Source of the DNA: Gonium pectorale
Taxonomy: Eukaryota; Chlorophyta; Chlorophyceae; Chlamydomonadales; Volvocaceae
NCBI GenBank assembly: GCA_001584585.1
Contig: LSYV01000017.1
Span: forward strand, 2,405,810-2,469,809
DNA: 64,000 nucleotides
Reading direction: 5' to 3'
Below, piece by piece: positions 23,201-36,500 of the stretch. Every line of letters begins with the position of its first letter. Positions within the stretch are counted from its first letter, which is position 1. A program made the translations under genes and the position numbers. The notes under the pieces are model-generated. The model searched no databases and was not told the DNA's origin. It worked only from the letters and a program-made list of their open reading frames with translations.

Positions 23201-26200
23201 ACATCAGCAGCACGTCGTTCAGCACCGGCACGAACTTCATCAACTTCTCCACGATCTTGCAGCTCGACATGGTTTCCTTGTTCTCCTGCGGAATCCGGGC
23301 CACGGTGGAAGGAGTTGATAAGGAGTTTAACGGACTCACAAGCACGCCAAGCGCGTGGGTGATCAGGAGTTGGTGGCTGTCGCGGCTGAAGGGTGAGGGC
23401 CATTGGCAGAGTAGCACAGCAAATGGGACAGTTGATCAATGCGGGGCCGCACACCTTGTAGATGGAGAGCTTCTTGAGGAAGGTGGTGGCCAGGATGAGC
23501 AGCTCCACGTTCGACCGCTCCAGCATCTTGACCAGATACACCACGATGTTCTGCGGCACGTGTGAGACGGACCAGGCATCAGCCACCGCCACAAAGAACA
23601 TTCCAAGGGTCGGCCGGGGAGTGCCAGGCAGCGCGCCGGGGCAGCGCAAGTTACCCTCCAATGTCCTCCTGCCGCCGCCAATGCCAACGCAGTCATCGTG
23701 CTGCTGCACCCAACGTCGGATCCAGGGCGTTCAGCACACCTTCTTCTTCATCTTGCGCTCCACCTCGATGTCCTCCGACAGGTTGAGCAGCATGTAGAAG
23801 GCGATGTACAGCAGGCGGTCCTGCTTCTGGATCAGTGCCAGGAGCTTCTTCTCGCGGTCGCTCAGCGTGACCTGGGGGCGCCGGCGTCGCATTCCCCGGG
23901 GTTGAGCATAAAAGGCGCTGGCTAGTGCGACTGGAGGCCGCAAAGATCTGCCCTGCTCCTTGCTAAAGCTAGACCGGCGCAGACTTGTGATAGTTCTGAG
24001 GCGGAGGACGACCGCTATCAAACTTGCGACGCGCCTGTCCCAAAGCCCGCCACGGCGACACGAGCGCCTTTTCGGCCTCACCTGCCCCTGGCTGGCCTCC
24101 AGCGCCTTCTGGGCCACCATGGCGGGCGAGATGCCCTCCTCAGCGGCTCTGCATACGGCGGCGATTAACCAGGGAAGGCAGAGTTAGCTGGAAAGCTTCA
24201 ACATATATGGAAGCTGTCTAGCTGTGGCGTATGGTTGCCCACTGTTCGGTGCCCTGCCTGGCAACATCCCGCCCACTCCATTACAACTTTGAGCTCTCGG
24301 ACCAGCTAGCCCGCACCTGTGCTCCGTGCGCTTGATTTCCAGGTCGATGAGATCCATCGTTAGGGCGCCCACCTGCAACCATGACCACAGCACAGTGCGT
24401 GCAGCGTTCGATTGATGTTTGACACGGCGCACGTTGCCCCTTCCACCACAACCAGCAGACACATGTTCCGGGACGCTGGTGAGTGCAGCCGCGCTGTAGA
24501 AGCTACTGCATGTCATGGTTTGAGTATCAAAGGAGGATGGCGCAGTGCACCTGGTTCTGCATGATGAGGCCGTGGAACTGCGTGAAGTTCGAGACGGAGA
24601 AGAAGACCGAGATGATGTTGGTGCACAGGTCGATTGACCGCTTGCCCTCCTCACGCAGCACGCGGGCCAGCGTCTGGAGCAGCGTCTCGTGGCTCAGCAG
24701 CGTCTGTGGCGATCCGGGTCGGCGGCATGAGAGCGGGGTCAGGCAGCGCTCAGCCCCAGCACGGCGCGGAGGACGGCAGAGCGGACGACTGAAGTAGCGG
24801 CGTTACCCTGCTTCAGCCACACAAACCAGCCGCACCACTACGCCAGAGCCTCGCGTGTGCGACAGACGCCTAAGAAAATAAGACGGCGAGTAGCGTTCGT
24901 TGGAGCTATACAGCAGTGGAAAATGGTACTGAGAGCGAGACCACCCGACAAGGCACCAGTATGAAGCATCAGCCAGGCACAACTCCCGTTGCCAGCCCCT
25001 TCCTTTGCCTCTGTTGGCCACACCTCGAAGTTCTCGGTGTTCCTGAAAAGCTGCGCAATCATGCCGGTGGCCCGGACCTTCTTGGGCATCTCCTCCTCGT
25101 ACAGGCCCTCCTGCAGGGAACACAGGCATCGTCTAGCCAGGCACCAATCATTCGGCCCTACCAGGGGAAAGGCACCGCCCTGCCGACGGGCACACATGCA
25201 TATGCTGTGTCCTTTGACGAGTCTTGGGACCGACTGTTTGCTGCCTACGGATTATGTGAGGCTCCTTGTCGACGGGGCACACGGCATGCAGTACCCTGAG
25301 AGTGGGAACACAGCTAACACCAGCTGAGAGTGGGCCACGGCTAATACTGCCCTCGAGCACGAGTACCTTTTTGAGATGGGTGCCACTGACTCCGGCGCTC
25401 CATACCCGACCCAACCCCTGGTACCCCACACGTACGATGTACTCATCAAGCTTGTTCATGTAGGCCTGCTCGTACTGTTTCTGCTGCATCTTAAAGATCT
25501 GCATCGCCTGCGTCTGACGTCGCTGCTGCAGCTCCGCGCGCTCCTCGGCCTCTGCGTTAGGTCGAGGCGATCGCTAAAACAATGCCGAAACCAGATTAGG
25601 CGTCGACGCTTCTGGACCACATTGGCCCCGCGGATCCGCGCACAAGTGACATGCCAAGTAGCCAAGTGTGCGAGCGGAACACGTTAGCGGCGCAGTGCAC
25701 TCGTAGCCCAGTCCCGCAATTATGATCCCGCAAGGCCAACCCAGGCTCGCCATGTTGCTCTTGGGGCTTAGTGCACTGGTGCCCGTTGGCGCAGCCCCAC
25801 CCAGGCGGGGCAAAAGCTGCCAGAGCTTCGGCTCCCACCCACCTGCGTCTAGACGGCTCTGGGCCTTCGGGGCAGGCTTCCCGTTCAGCGTCGCAGCGGG
25901 CGCCGGCGAAGCCGCTGGCGGCTTCTTGCTGGGGGTTCCTGGCGGTGCTCCTGCTGGTGCCGCCGGCTTGGCTGGGGAGGCTGCCGCCGCAGCCTGTGGG
26001 GCCTTGTCTGCAGCCCCGCCCTTTGCGGGCGGAGAGGCCTTAGCCCCTGTCGCCGCTACCGCTGGCTTCGCCGCTGCCTTCGCATCGCCCCCAGCGCCAC
26101 GCTGCTGCAGCTGGTAGAGTAGTTCCTCCACTTGGCCGGCCTGTCCAGGGGTTTGACATATAGGCACGGTGTCGTGCGGTGCCCAGCGGCGACACAGCGG

Positions 26201-26811
26201 CCGTGTAGCCATCTCGCTGCAAGACACAGCAGTGCGCATCCCCTTGACACCGCCAGCCATCCTTTGCGGGCTCACCTTCGACGGGTGAATGAGCTTGCAT
26301 TTTTCGATAATCTCCGTAGCTAGCAAGGGCACGTTTGTCTTATCTGATAGGGACTTGACGGAGATCCTGTGGCCCCACGCACGAGGCAAACGGGGAGTTA
26401 AGTCCTGCTGCGCGAATGCACATGCAGACCGTGCAGAGCTCACTTCTTCTCGCCAGGCTCCTTGCTAATGACCTTCTGCGTTCCATCCGCTGCGGTGCTG
26501 ACCTCTTGGACCTGGCCAGGACGTGCACGGGAGTAGCGGCAGGGGCGCGGAGGCATGTCAGCGGCCCCGCGGCGAGGGAGCGGCAGCGAGGAGTTCCAGC
26601 CTTACACAAAACGCTCCCTTTGAAACGCGCACAGCCGCAGAGGCCCTGAACCCCTCGTCGCACCTCGTAGTGCACAACAAGGGCAAGCTCCTCCGGGTGA
26701 ACCTCTATCTGTCCCGGCTTGATCTGGTGGTAAGATACACAGCTCTTGAGTCCACTCTGCTATACCGGGCAATGGAGCTGCTCCAAATACCTTCTTCTTC
26801 ACCTCCGCCAT
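20212..26811 (-). CDS. KAP3: kinesin-associated protein 3 (kinesin-2 accessory subunit)
   Basis: All 22 exons join in phase to 853 residues: 26791-26811, 26664-26723, 26444-26511, 26276-26366, 25843-26140, 25436-25551, 25024-25110, 24551-24703, 24317-24372, 24082-24148, 23740-23871, 23455-23550, 23121-23285, 22775-22918, 22533-22601, 22172-22333, 21888-22019, 21573-21671, 21177-21353, 20828-20971, 20581-20635, 20212-20381. Family landmarks: IEVHPEELALVVHYE, KCKLIHPSK, VEELLYQLQQR, PKKVRATGMIAQLFRN, LSHETLLQTLARVLREE, FYMLLNLSEDIEVERKMKKK, LLHNLSFDHSLRDDMV and a Gly/Tyr/Asp-rich tail. The middle is an armadillo array. KAP3 links the two kinesin-2 motor chains to cargo and powers anterograde intraflagellar transport; the Chlamydomonas orthologue is FLA3. 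Exon 5 inserts an Ala/Pro/Lys-rich stretch at about residues 97-175, probably disordered. No defect is seen. Confidence 0.95.
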
Positions 26812-27567
26812 TCTCGTTCACTATGTGCTCTTTTTTCAACTATTCATTTAATCGAGAATAAATGAGGTGTTTTCGAGGCGTCGCTACTCTATGGGCAATA
26901 GGCGGTCGGTCTTCTACAGCCCTGCTAGCGCTCGTCCCTAATGGATTGCTTTCGATATAAGCCTGGCTGAAAATTATGAATCACCACTGCCGCGGAACGA
27001 GCCAAAGCCCCCCAAGCGAAAATATCCGTACAACGTTGCAACAATCGCCAGTAAGAGCATCGTGTTAGGCTATCAGATTATGCGTCTCAGCAGAGCGTAC
27101 TCGTTATACACGGGGGGCTAGGAAGGAGTTGCAGTAGTGCTATTGCTAGTGGCCACGCGACCTGAGCGCGATGCGCACAAGCGTCAGGTTGCGGTGCATT
27201 TAGGAGGTAGGGACACGAATATCTGGCGTAGGTACTCTGCTGCGGCGGTGGCCGGCCTCGGCTGAGCCTAGTGCTTTCGAGGAGCCGAACCCGACGGCGA
27301 TGCGCTAGCAATCACCTGTCTGGCTAGCTGAAAATATCATAATTGATTTGGACACCGCCGCCGTTGCAAGGCTCCTTTTCTTGGCCAGACACGCTGGGGT
27401 CAGCCGGTTGCAGACCGCAAGCCGTTGCCCCACCATAGTGGACTTCATCATTATGATTCTTTTGACGCCTTTAGTATAGGGCTCGCGCCGTGATTCGCGC
27501 CCGTCACCCTGTCACCCCTGAACCCCATGCGAGCCTCCCCTTACCCCGCCTCTCCCAGGCCACCCGG
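26812..27567. promoter_or_regulatory. divergent intergenic region, KAP3 and ankyrin/U-box gene
   Basis: 756 bases separate the KAP3 ATG (minus) from the ankyrin/U-box ATG (plus). The part next to KAP3 (26815-27060) is clearly AT-richer than coding DNA. Both promoters must lie here; no individual box is certain. Confidence 0.5.
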
Positions 27568-30500
27568 ATGAAACGAAGTTTGAACAGCTCAAGCCCAAAC
27601 GCGCCGGCAGACCTGGCGGATGCGCCTGACGCCCGGCCCCTTGAGGCCGGGCAGGAGACCCAGGGGCCACCCTCCCTGGCTTCGGGGCCAACGCATGCTG
27701 CCAGCGCAGCTCCACCACTCACTGGTAACGGCCAGGCTGCTGTGGATCGCCGAAGGCGAAGCAGCGGCCGTGGCCACTCTGGTCACAGTCGACGCATGGT
27801 AAGCTCACTCTTGTGGGCAAGCTGGGGGCCGATCGCAAGCACCTGTAAAGCATGCGCACCTGCGCAGCTGCTGCTGCTGGAACATGTGCGACCGTATCAC
27901 TGACAAATTAAGGCCCTTTAATATGCTGTGAGGCCTCTGCAGACTGCGCATTGCGAATGGTGACAGACCGTACTGGTTCCACAGGATCCGTGGGAGTCGT
28001 ACGTGATGGAGAATTGGGTCCCTACACTGGAGCGGACGTTTGGCGCCGACTGGCGCCGGCACTGCCCCGGGGAGGTCGCGGCACTCATGTGGTGGGCGAT
28101 AGCCACACGCGCCGGCCTCCCCGATGACCTGCAGGAGGCTGCCACCGTTGCTCAGCGCCCGCTTGATCCCGGCGCGGGCAGGGCCGTCTGGCGCGCTGCC
28201 GGCCCGGGCGGATCGGGGCATACAAGCACTACCCTGTCCGCGGGAAGCGTGCTCCCTGCGGCGCCCCAGGAGCCTGAGCAGCAGCAGCAACAGAGCGCTC
28301 GCTGCATTACTGTGCCCCTGCACGCCCTCCTGCTCTCCACTGCTAGCTCGCGGCTCCAGCCTCACAGCACAGCGGCGGATGGCGGCCCTACGTCCCCTCA
28401 GCAGCCCGACCAGCAGCACGACCGCCAGCAGCGGTTGGTCCTCCTGACACCGCCTGTGGCTTCTCCCGGCTCACCTGGCAGCGCGGGAGCCGGTGGTGCT
28501 GCCGTGGATGCACTTGGCAGCGCACATGTCGGGGACAGCTCCGAACAGCAGGCGAGTTCCTCTCCGACGCAGGCACCAGCGGCTCCAGGAGAGGGGCTTA
28601 TCACAACTGGTGCAACTTCTGATGAAGCGCGCTTCGCGGGCGCTGCAGGCAGTGGCGTAGGCGATGAGCATGGCCGGTCCGCGTCCACCCTCGGCGGCAG
28701 CGGAGCCAACGGGTTGCTCAGTAGTGACGGAGTCCTGCTACTAGCGATTGCTGACGGCGACGGCAGGGCTGGCGCTCCGTTCCCGCGGCTCAACGGCGCG
28801 GTTGACCTTGGCGGAGGCTCCGCTGCCGGCGACGGCGCAGGAAGGCCCACGCCTGCGGCAATCAACGCGGCCGTCCTGGCCGCCATGGGTGTCACGGACC
28901 CAACCGCCTGTAGCAAGGAGGTTGACAGGGACCTTTTCCAGCTGTTGCAGCAGGGCCTAGAGGCCAGGCTAGCGCTCCACGGCGGCCGCGCAGCGGCGAA
29001 TGGTGGGAGCGGCGGCGGAGAGGAGGGGCCTACGGCTGCGCGGGGGGGCTTGCCTGTAGCAGCGGCGGCAGAGGCTGGACAGCCGCCGACGGTATCTGCC
29101 CCAGGCGCAGGCGCGGGCAGCGCTGGGAGCAACTGCGGCTGTGGGTCCGGTCGCACGCTGCCGGTGCTGGACTTGTCGCGACCAGCACCCAACCTGGTGG
29201 GCGGCGGCAGCGCTGGCACGGATAGCCCGCATTCGTGGGCGGCTTTGGGTGCCAGCAGTCCTCTGGCCGGGGCGTTCCAGGCAGGCATCCAGGGAAGGCG
29301 GAGGGAGGAGGCCGCCGCCGCGACTAAGCTTTCCCCCGCAGGCCCGCCTGAAGGGCGTGGCGTGCCTGGCGAAGCCGACGGCGCCGACGGCGTACAGGGC
29401 GGTAGCAGCACGTACGTCCTGGACCTCCATCCGTCCGTCCTCAACGACCCCCTGGGTGAGCCGTACTGCTGAGCCTTTTCGACCTGCAGCTTCGATCATG
29501 GCCTTCGGCATTTTCCTTCTGGATGATTGCATTCTTGCATGTCGATGCTTAGCGGACACTTTGCACGGATGCCGTATCGCTCCATCATCACGCTTTGCTC
29601 GTTCTTACAGGCAACGCATCACTCAGGGCGCTCCTAAACGCTGTTGGCGCCGTCACGGCGGCTCCCTCGCGGACCTTCGTGGTCCCAAGCAGCACTAGCG
29701 GCAGCGTGGATGCGGGACCCGACAGCCCTGCTGAAGCTGGAGCTTCGCACTCGGCGGTCAGCGCCCCGCGCCTGCTGCTGCCACCCGACGCTGCCTCGGC
29801 CCTCGCTGAGGCCGTCACTGCGGGGCATGTGTATGACATGCAACTGCCTGATGGTACGGTCCTTCCCGTACAGCTCGTCCCACTGCAGCTGTCGTTGGGA
29901 GCCGCTGGCGGCACCGCCGCCACGGGTGCGGCCGTTGGCCTTGGGGACGAGGACCTGGCGGGCCTCTTGCTGGGAGGCGTAATAGGCGGCGCCGGCGGGC
30001 CGCTGACAGAGGCACTAAACCGCTCGGACAGCCGCGGCCGCCTGCCTCTGCACGCTGCCGCCGCGACGGGGCGGCTGGAGATTGTTGAGCGACTTCTGGC
30101 GCTGGGCTGCGACGCGGGTGCACGCCTGCAGCAGGACTTTCTCCAAGATTCGAGAAGCGGCGCCTCCGGCAGTCGGGCTGCCAGGTGAGATGCTTGGGTA
30201 GCGAACCAATGTCTGTGAGCAAAGGCTACAAGTAACAGCTGGAGAGTTATCACCGGTCATGCTACCTGGAGCGTCGTCACCGTTCGTGCACATTCTGATC
30301 AACGGGCCACCAGAGCCTCCTGCCACGAGAAGTTTCATCACTATCCTTGCAAGCTTCTCATTACGCTTTTTGTTGGGCTTCTTTCCACTTCACATCTCTG
30401 CCTGCAGGCGCGGACCGGGCAATGGCCCTGCCACTTCCCTGGACGGTCCGGGATGCGGCCACAGCCGCTGCGGCGGTACCACCTCGGCCGGCCCCGCTCC

Positions 30501-33500
30501 TCCCTCGCCAGCCTGCCGTGCCTCCTCTCACGACGCTGCGACACCGGGCTCCCACGCGCATGCTGACAGCCGTCGGGGCGGGCGTGACGGTGATGTTGCG
30601 GCTGACGGTGACGACGATGACGATGATGGCGGTGTTAGGGACTCCACCAGCGGCGGAAGCAGCTTCACGGACGACGACAGCGAGGGCACATGCGTGGATG
30701 GCGGGGCGTCGGCGCCGCTGAGCGTGGCGCAGGCGGCGCGGCTGGGGCTGCAGATCGCTCTAGATACTTGCGGCGACCGCCTGACGCCGGGACAGCTATA
30801 CTACCTGGCGGGTAGGTAACGCTAACACCTGCTCGCAAAGCAACGTGCGGGCACAGACTTATCGTATTGTATCATGGTGAAGTCTCTCGCCGTAAGCGCC
30901 CGTTGCGTAGCGCACGGGTGTTGCGCTGCGCAGCATCGGTGTCCAGGGGTCCAGGGGTCCAGTGCGCAACCTTGCGTGGTCGGCTTGCCTGGAAGCAACC
31001 GTGGTGCGCCTTTTGACGCGCCCGGTATGCATTCCTGTCATTCGCAGGCAAGTTCGCCGAGCACCAGCTCTGGAAGTCGAGCCCCGCAGCGTCTCCGATG
31101 CCGGCGGCGGGCCGCGACAGTAGTCCTGTCTTCGGCGCCGGTGTTGGGGATTCCCCCTCACCGGTGCCCTACGGGACGGAGTCGTGTGCCTTCCGGTTTG
31201 GCGCAGCGGCCGGGCGTCCTGAAGGCGAGCAGCTGCAATCCGGTTCGGGTCCAGTCGCGAATGCCACATCTCCAGCTGCCGCAACAGTCGCCGGTCCCGG
31301 TGGAGAGGCCCCTGCACTCCTGCATCATCCTGACAGCGACGCAAGCGAGCCTAACGCCGCCAGCTCCCCTGGCATGGGCCCAGCTCCGTCATCTGGGGCA
31401 GCATCGGGCAGGGCCAGGTTCACGGATGTATCATCAGCCTTCCCAATCTCTGCTGGTATGTTCCGTTCGCTAGCTGCGAGGAAGCGGCGTCCCAGGCGGA
31501 TACTGCTCGGTGCCGCGCGAGGTGCGGTGCGGCCGAGCGGATCGCAGGAGGTGCACGGGGGGGTGGCACATGTGCAGGCGCCCGCGGCGCGGAGCACGGG
31601 CGGCGGGGCTGCCAGCGGTGGCACTGGGCAGAAGCGCCCTGCAGATGGCGACGCCGTAGAGAACGGTTCGGCGGATGATGACGGTCACCCAGCGACTGAA
31701 GTCGACGCAACCGACGGCCATTCTGCCGGTGTCATGGGCGGCCGTGCTGCGGGGGATGTTGACAGCGCAAACGGGTCTCCTACCATGGCTGCAGCGGGGA
31801 GTGGATTCGGAGGGCGCATGGGTGATGGCGAATGGCGGCAGGCGGCATCCGCATCCGCATCCGAGCCTCGAACGCCAAGCCAGGGGCAGGACGAGGCGGT
31901 CGCAGGCAGTCCAGCGGGAGCCGGGGCTTTTCCTGAGGCCCATGACAGCAGCCGGGGTCAGGGCTCATATATTCTGCACCCGGAGGCCTACAGCGACGGC
32001 TGCAGCAACTCCTGCAGCGACGGTGACAGCGATGGGGAGCTGGGCGGTCGCGAACAGCAGCCACAGTGGCCGGGCACAAGCCGCTCGGCGTCCCTTCAGC
32101 CGTTGTGGGACCTGCCGCCGGACCTGGACCTTGGGGATCTGCACCCGAAGCAGCGGCGCCGCCTTGAGCCCCCCGCCTTTGCGCAGCGTCCCAGCTTCGT
32201 TGGCGCCACGCCGCTGCACCTGGCGGCCGCGTACGGCCACACCGCAGTGCTGGAGCAGCTGCTGCGCGCGCCTGGCTGCGACCCGGCGGCCAGGACCGAC
32301 GAGGTGAGGATGGGACCTGGGAGGGTGCCCGTTGGGCCTGGTGGCCTACAATCGGCTTGCGTGCGTTACTGGCTCACCGTTGGGTGACGTCTGCCATGCG
32401 TCACGCCTGTGGTTGATTGACTGCGCCCTCATGCCGTGTGCCTCGCATCGCGCAGGGCCGCACTGCCCTGCACCTGGCCGCCCGTAACGGCCACCAGGGC
32501 GTGGTTGCGCTGCTCCTGCGCTCTATCACGGGCGCGCCTGTGGGCGGCAGTGCCGCGACGGGCGGCCTGGCGGGCGGCGGGGCCGGCACGGGGTGCAGCG
32601 TGGACGGCGGGCTGGTGGACGCCGCGGACTCGGGCGGGCACACGGCGCTGCACTTGGCCGCCGCGATGGGCCACTGGCGGGTCGTGGAGGAGCTATGGCC
32701 CAGGTTGGTCGTGGAGCAGGGAGCTTGGGTGAAAAGGCAGGCAGCCAGAGCTGATTAGAGTGTTTTTCTGCAAAGCGGCTGTGGATCTGCGTGAGCCTGC
32801 GCTGCGGCAAGTAACAAGGCAAATAGGTGCTCAGCACTGGCACTGGACTTGGCCTCCATTGCTCGGTACTTTCGACCAAGTGAATGGACGGCCTGGCTCC
32901 GTAGGGGCGCCAGCGTGGATCCAGTGGACGCCTCGGGCCGCACGCCGCTGCACTACGCCGCGCTGGGCGGGCACGTGGAGACGGTGGGGCGGCTGGTCAT
33001 CGGCGGGGCGGCGGTGCACCGCGCCGACTGCGAGAGCTACACGCCGGCGCACCTGGCGGCCATGCGCGGCCACGCGGAGGTGCGTGCGCGCGACTGCGGC
33101 CACGGCGGCTCCTCGGCATATCCTTGAGTAATGTCCGGTTGCTGGACGAGCCGAGAGAACGGCGAAACTAGCCGTCGTTTCGCATGCCGCGGCCTTGCAT
33201 GAACACGTGCCGCGCTGCGCTGCCACCTACACCTCACATTGTTGGGATCCAAACCGCGTTTGCGTGTAGTCCGTGTCCCCGGGGCTGCTTTATGATCCTG
33301 CCCATCGCGTTCCAGGTCCTTGAGAAACTACTTTTGGCGGGCTATGAAGTGGACCGCCGCGGCGGCCTGGCGGACCAGCCCCGGGAGCCAGGGCTGGGCG
33401 CTGGCGCGAGGGCGGCGGCCGCCAACGAGCCGGGGCCGTCCCGCCCGCAGGACCGTGCCTCACCGCTGCCGCCGGTGACCCCGCAGCAGACAGGGCAGCA

Positions 33501-36500
33501 GCGCCAGCGGGTGCACAGCCCCACAGCGTCGGCAGCGGCCGGCGCTGCCATGCCATCTTCGTGTGGCGTCGCCGGTGGCGGAGGCCACACGGCCCTGCAC
33601 CTTGCCGCTGCGCGCGGGCACTGCGCCGCCGTGGCGGTGTTGCTGCAGGCCGGCGCCAACGCGGGCGTGCGGGACGACCGCGGCTGCACGGCGCTGCAGG
33701 CGGCGGCGGAGGGCGGCCACCGGGGTGCCTTTGAGCTGCTCTTCATGGTGAGGGTTCGGGCGCTTGTCCGTCAATTGACAGGCGCATACGACGCTGATGG
33801 CATCGCGGGGTACCGGGCTGTGACGAAACGCCGTGGAATTGGTATCGCATCGAAGGCGCTCTGCGGGCCTGTTTGTGGCGTCATGTTCCAACAAGGGTGG
33901 GGGGCAACCCAGGAGGGGCTTGCACTGCAAGTACCTCCCTACTGTCTAATATCTTCCGTGTGCGCCCGCAACAGCATGGTGCCGACCCGCGGGTCACCGA
34001 CTGCCACGGGGCCTCCGTGCTGCACTACGCCGCACGTGGTGGGAACCTGGCCATCGTCGAACGACTGCTGCAGCTCGCGGAGGCCGAGGCGGAGGCGGAG
34101 ACCCCACCAGTTGGGGAGGAAGCCGCCGGCGCAACGCCGGGGTTGCGGCGCCGCGGTCCGGGGGCCGAGGGGCTTGCCGAGCAACCCCGCGTGTCCCACG
34201 AGGACAGATGCCAGCAGGAGCGTGAGCGAGAGAGGAAGCGACAGCGGGAGAGGGAGCTCGATGGCGACGCAGAGGCGGACACAGGCGCAAACCAAGGCAA
34301 CGGAGTGGACCGGAGGCCGGCGGTTGAACAGGATGGCAGCTCCAGAACCAGGGCGAGCGCAAGTCTACAGCAGCAGGCCGGCGGGTGTCGGCGCCTTGAT
34401 CCCAAGTCTCCCGCTTCGGATGGGCAGTTGCCGCTGCATTGGGCGGCAGCGGCAGGGCGCGCCGACGTGGTGGCCCGGCTGCTGCTGCTGGGCCCGAGGC
34501 ACGGCGGGGACCCGGTGGCGCAGGTGGGGTAGTGTGCTGCCGCGTAGCTGTCTCCGGCAGCGTTCCGATGGTATGCTGCCGCTTGGCCCGCGCTTTGAGT
34601 TGCTGTGCGCTGCCAATGCTCGTCGTGCTGTCGGACATCGGGCACATCTTCACGACGGCCGCTTGGTTTGCAGGACGCAACCGGCACCACACCCTGGCAT
34701 TTGGCGGCGTCGTTGGGTCAGGAGGACGTGCTTCGGGTGCTCCTGGGAGCCAGCACACCGCCAGCAGCGGGGCAAGTCTCCACAGCAGCAGCCTCTGCTG
34801 CGCAGCCTCTGCCGTCACCGGCGCCCGTGGAGGTGCACGCGCGTGACGGTCGGGGCTGCACTGCGCTGCACCGTGCCGCGGCGGGCGGCGCGGCGGGCGC
34901 GGTGGCGCTGCTGCTGGAGTCCGGGGCTGACCCTGCGGCCGTGTGTGGCAGCGGCCGCACGCCGCTGCTCTGCGCTGCGGAGGCGGGGCTGGTGGATCTG
35001 GTGCAGCTGCTGCTGGAGCGCCTGAACCCCGCAGACGTGGACCGGAAGGTAAGGGCCGAGGATGGCGTGTCAGGGGCTACAGGGGTGGCTGCGGACCCAC
35101 AGGTCTCCACGCACTTGCCTGCACTAGCTGATTGCTGACGTCGACGAGCGCAAAGCAAGGCGACAGACAAGCGACTTGGTGCCGTTAAAAATGTGTGTCG
35201 GTTAGCTGAGAAGGAGTTGCCGGATCAATGCTCGCACACTTCTGCGCCTCAGGACGCCGGCGGCTGGTCGGCCTTGCACCATGCGGCTCGCCGGGGCGAC
35301 GGCTCAATGCTGCGCCTGCTCCTGGCAGCGGGCGCCAGCCCCCACAGCGCTACCGCCCGCGGCTGGACGGCCGCACACCTGGCGGCGCGCGCACACGCTG
35401 GACGGGGCGATGAGCTGCTGGAGGCTCTGCTGGCTGCGGGGGCCGACCCACGGGTCGCAGACGCAGACGGCGCCACGCCGCTCCATTTGGCCGCACTGCG
35501 CGGGGACCAGACCCTGTTCAGGCGGCTCATGGAGGCCGCGGGCGCAGCGGAGGCGGCCGAGGGCGCCGCGCCGAGTGCGAAGTCAAGCGCCGGCTCAGAT
35601 CTTGGGGAGGCGCGCATGCCCGTGTCTCTGCTGCGGCCGGACTCTCGCGGCTACTCGCTTCTGCATTACGCGGTGGAGGGCGCGAACACCACTATCATTG
35701 CCCGGCTGCTTTCCGAGGGGCTGGCTGATGAGCGGGTGGGGGAGGAGCCATCGCCCACGGCCGACGCCTCGCCTGGCGTTGCGGTGGAGGGCTGGTGCGG
35801 CCCCGAGCTGCCGTCGCACATTCTCTTCGACGGCCGACCAGCGGCGTCCGGTCGGCATGCGCCTGACTCTACTGCAGCCGGTCCTGGGGACGGTGAGGCG
35901 TCCGGGGGCACGGCAGCTGGCGGTGGAAAGCGTGCCACGGCGCCCTTGAGTGCCCTGCACCTGGCCGCAAAGCTGTGTCTGCCAGAGGTCGTGCATCAGC
36001 TGCTGGCGGCGGGTTACAGCGCCTCCGCGCGCGCCGCCACCACCGCCCAGACGCCGCTGCATTGCGCCGCGATGGGCCCTGCGACGCTGGCGCCGCTTAC
36101 TGGTCCCGCCCAGGCAGCAACCGCCGGTGCTGCCGCGTCGGTCGCTGGCTCATCGGCCCGCAGCCCGCACCCGCGGACCGCGCTGCCGATCCCGGCGTCG
36201 CAGGCCTCAGCTGTCGCCGTCCACGCGCGGCAGATGGTGGTGGTGGATGCGCTGCTGACGGCCGGTGCTGACCCTCGGGTCGTCGACGCCTTTGGATGCT
36301 CCCCTCTATCGTACGCGGCGGGCAGCGGCAGCCCGGCGCTGGTGGCGCGGCTGCTGGCGGCGGGGTGCGACCCACTGCGGCCCGATTGCAGAGTAGGTCC
36401 AGCCTTCAGCGGTGTCGCGCGAGCCTCGCCGAGTGCCTTTCTTTGCGCATCGCTCACTGTCCTCCTCGGTCCCGTCGTGCCCCAAACAGTGCGGTACGCA

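Noticed and set aside
28398..29444. 348-residue minus-strand open frame
   Set aside because: Exact antisense shadow of exon 2 of the ankyrin/U-box gene.
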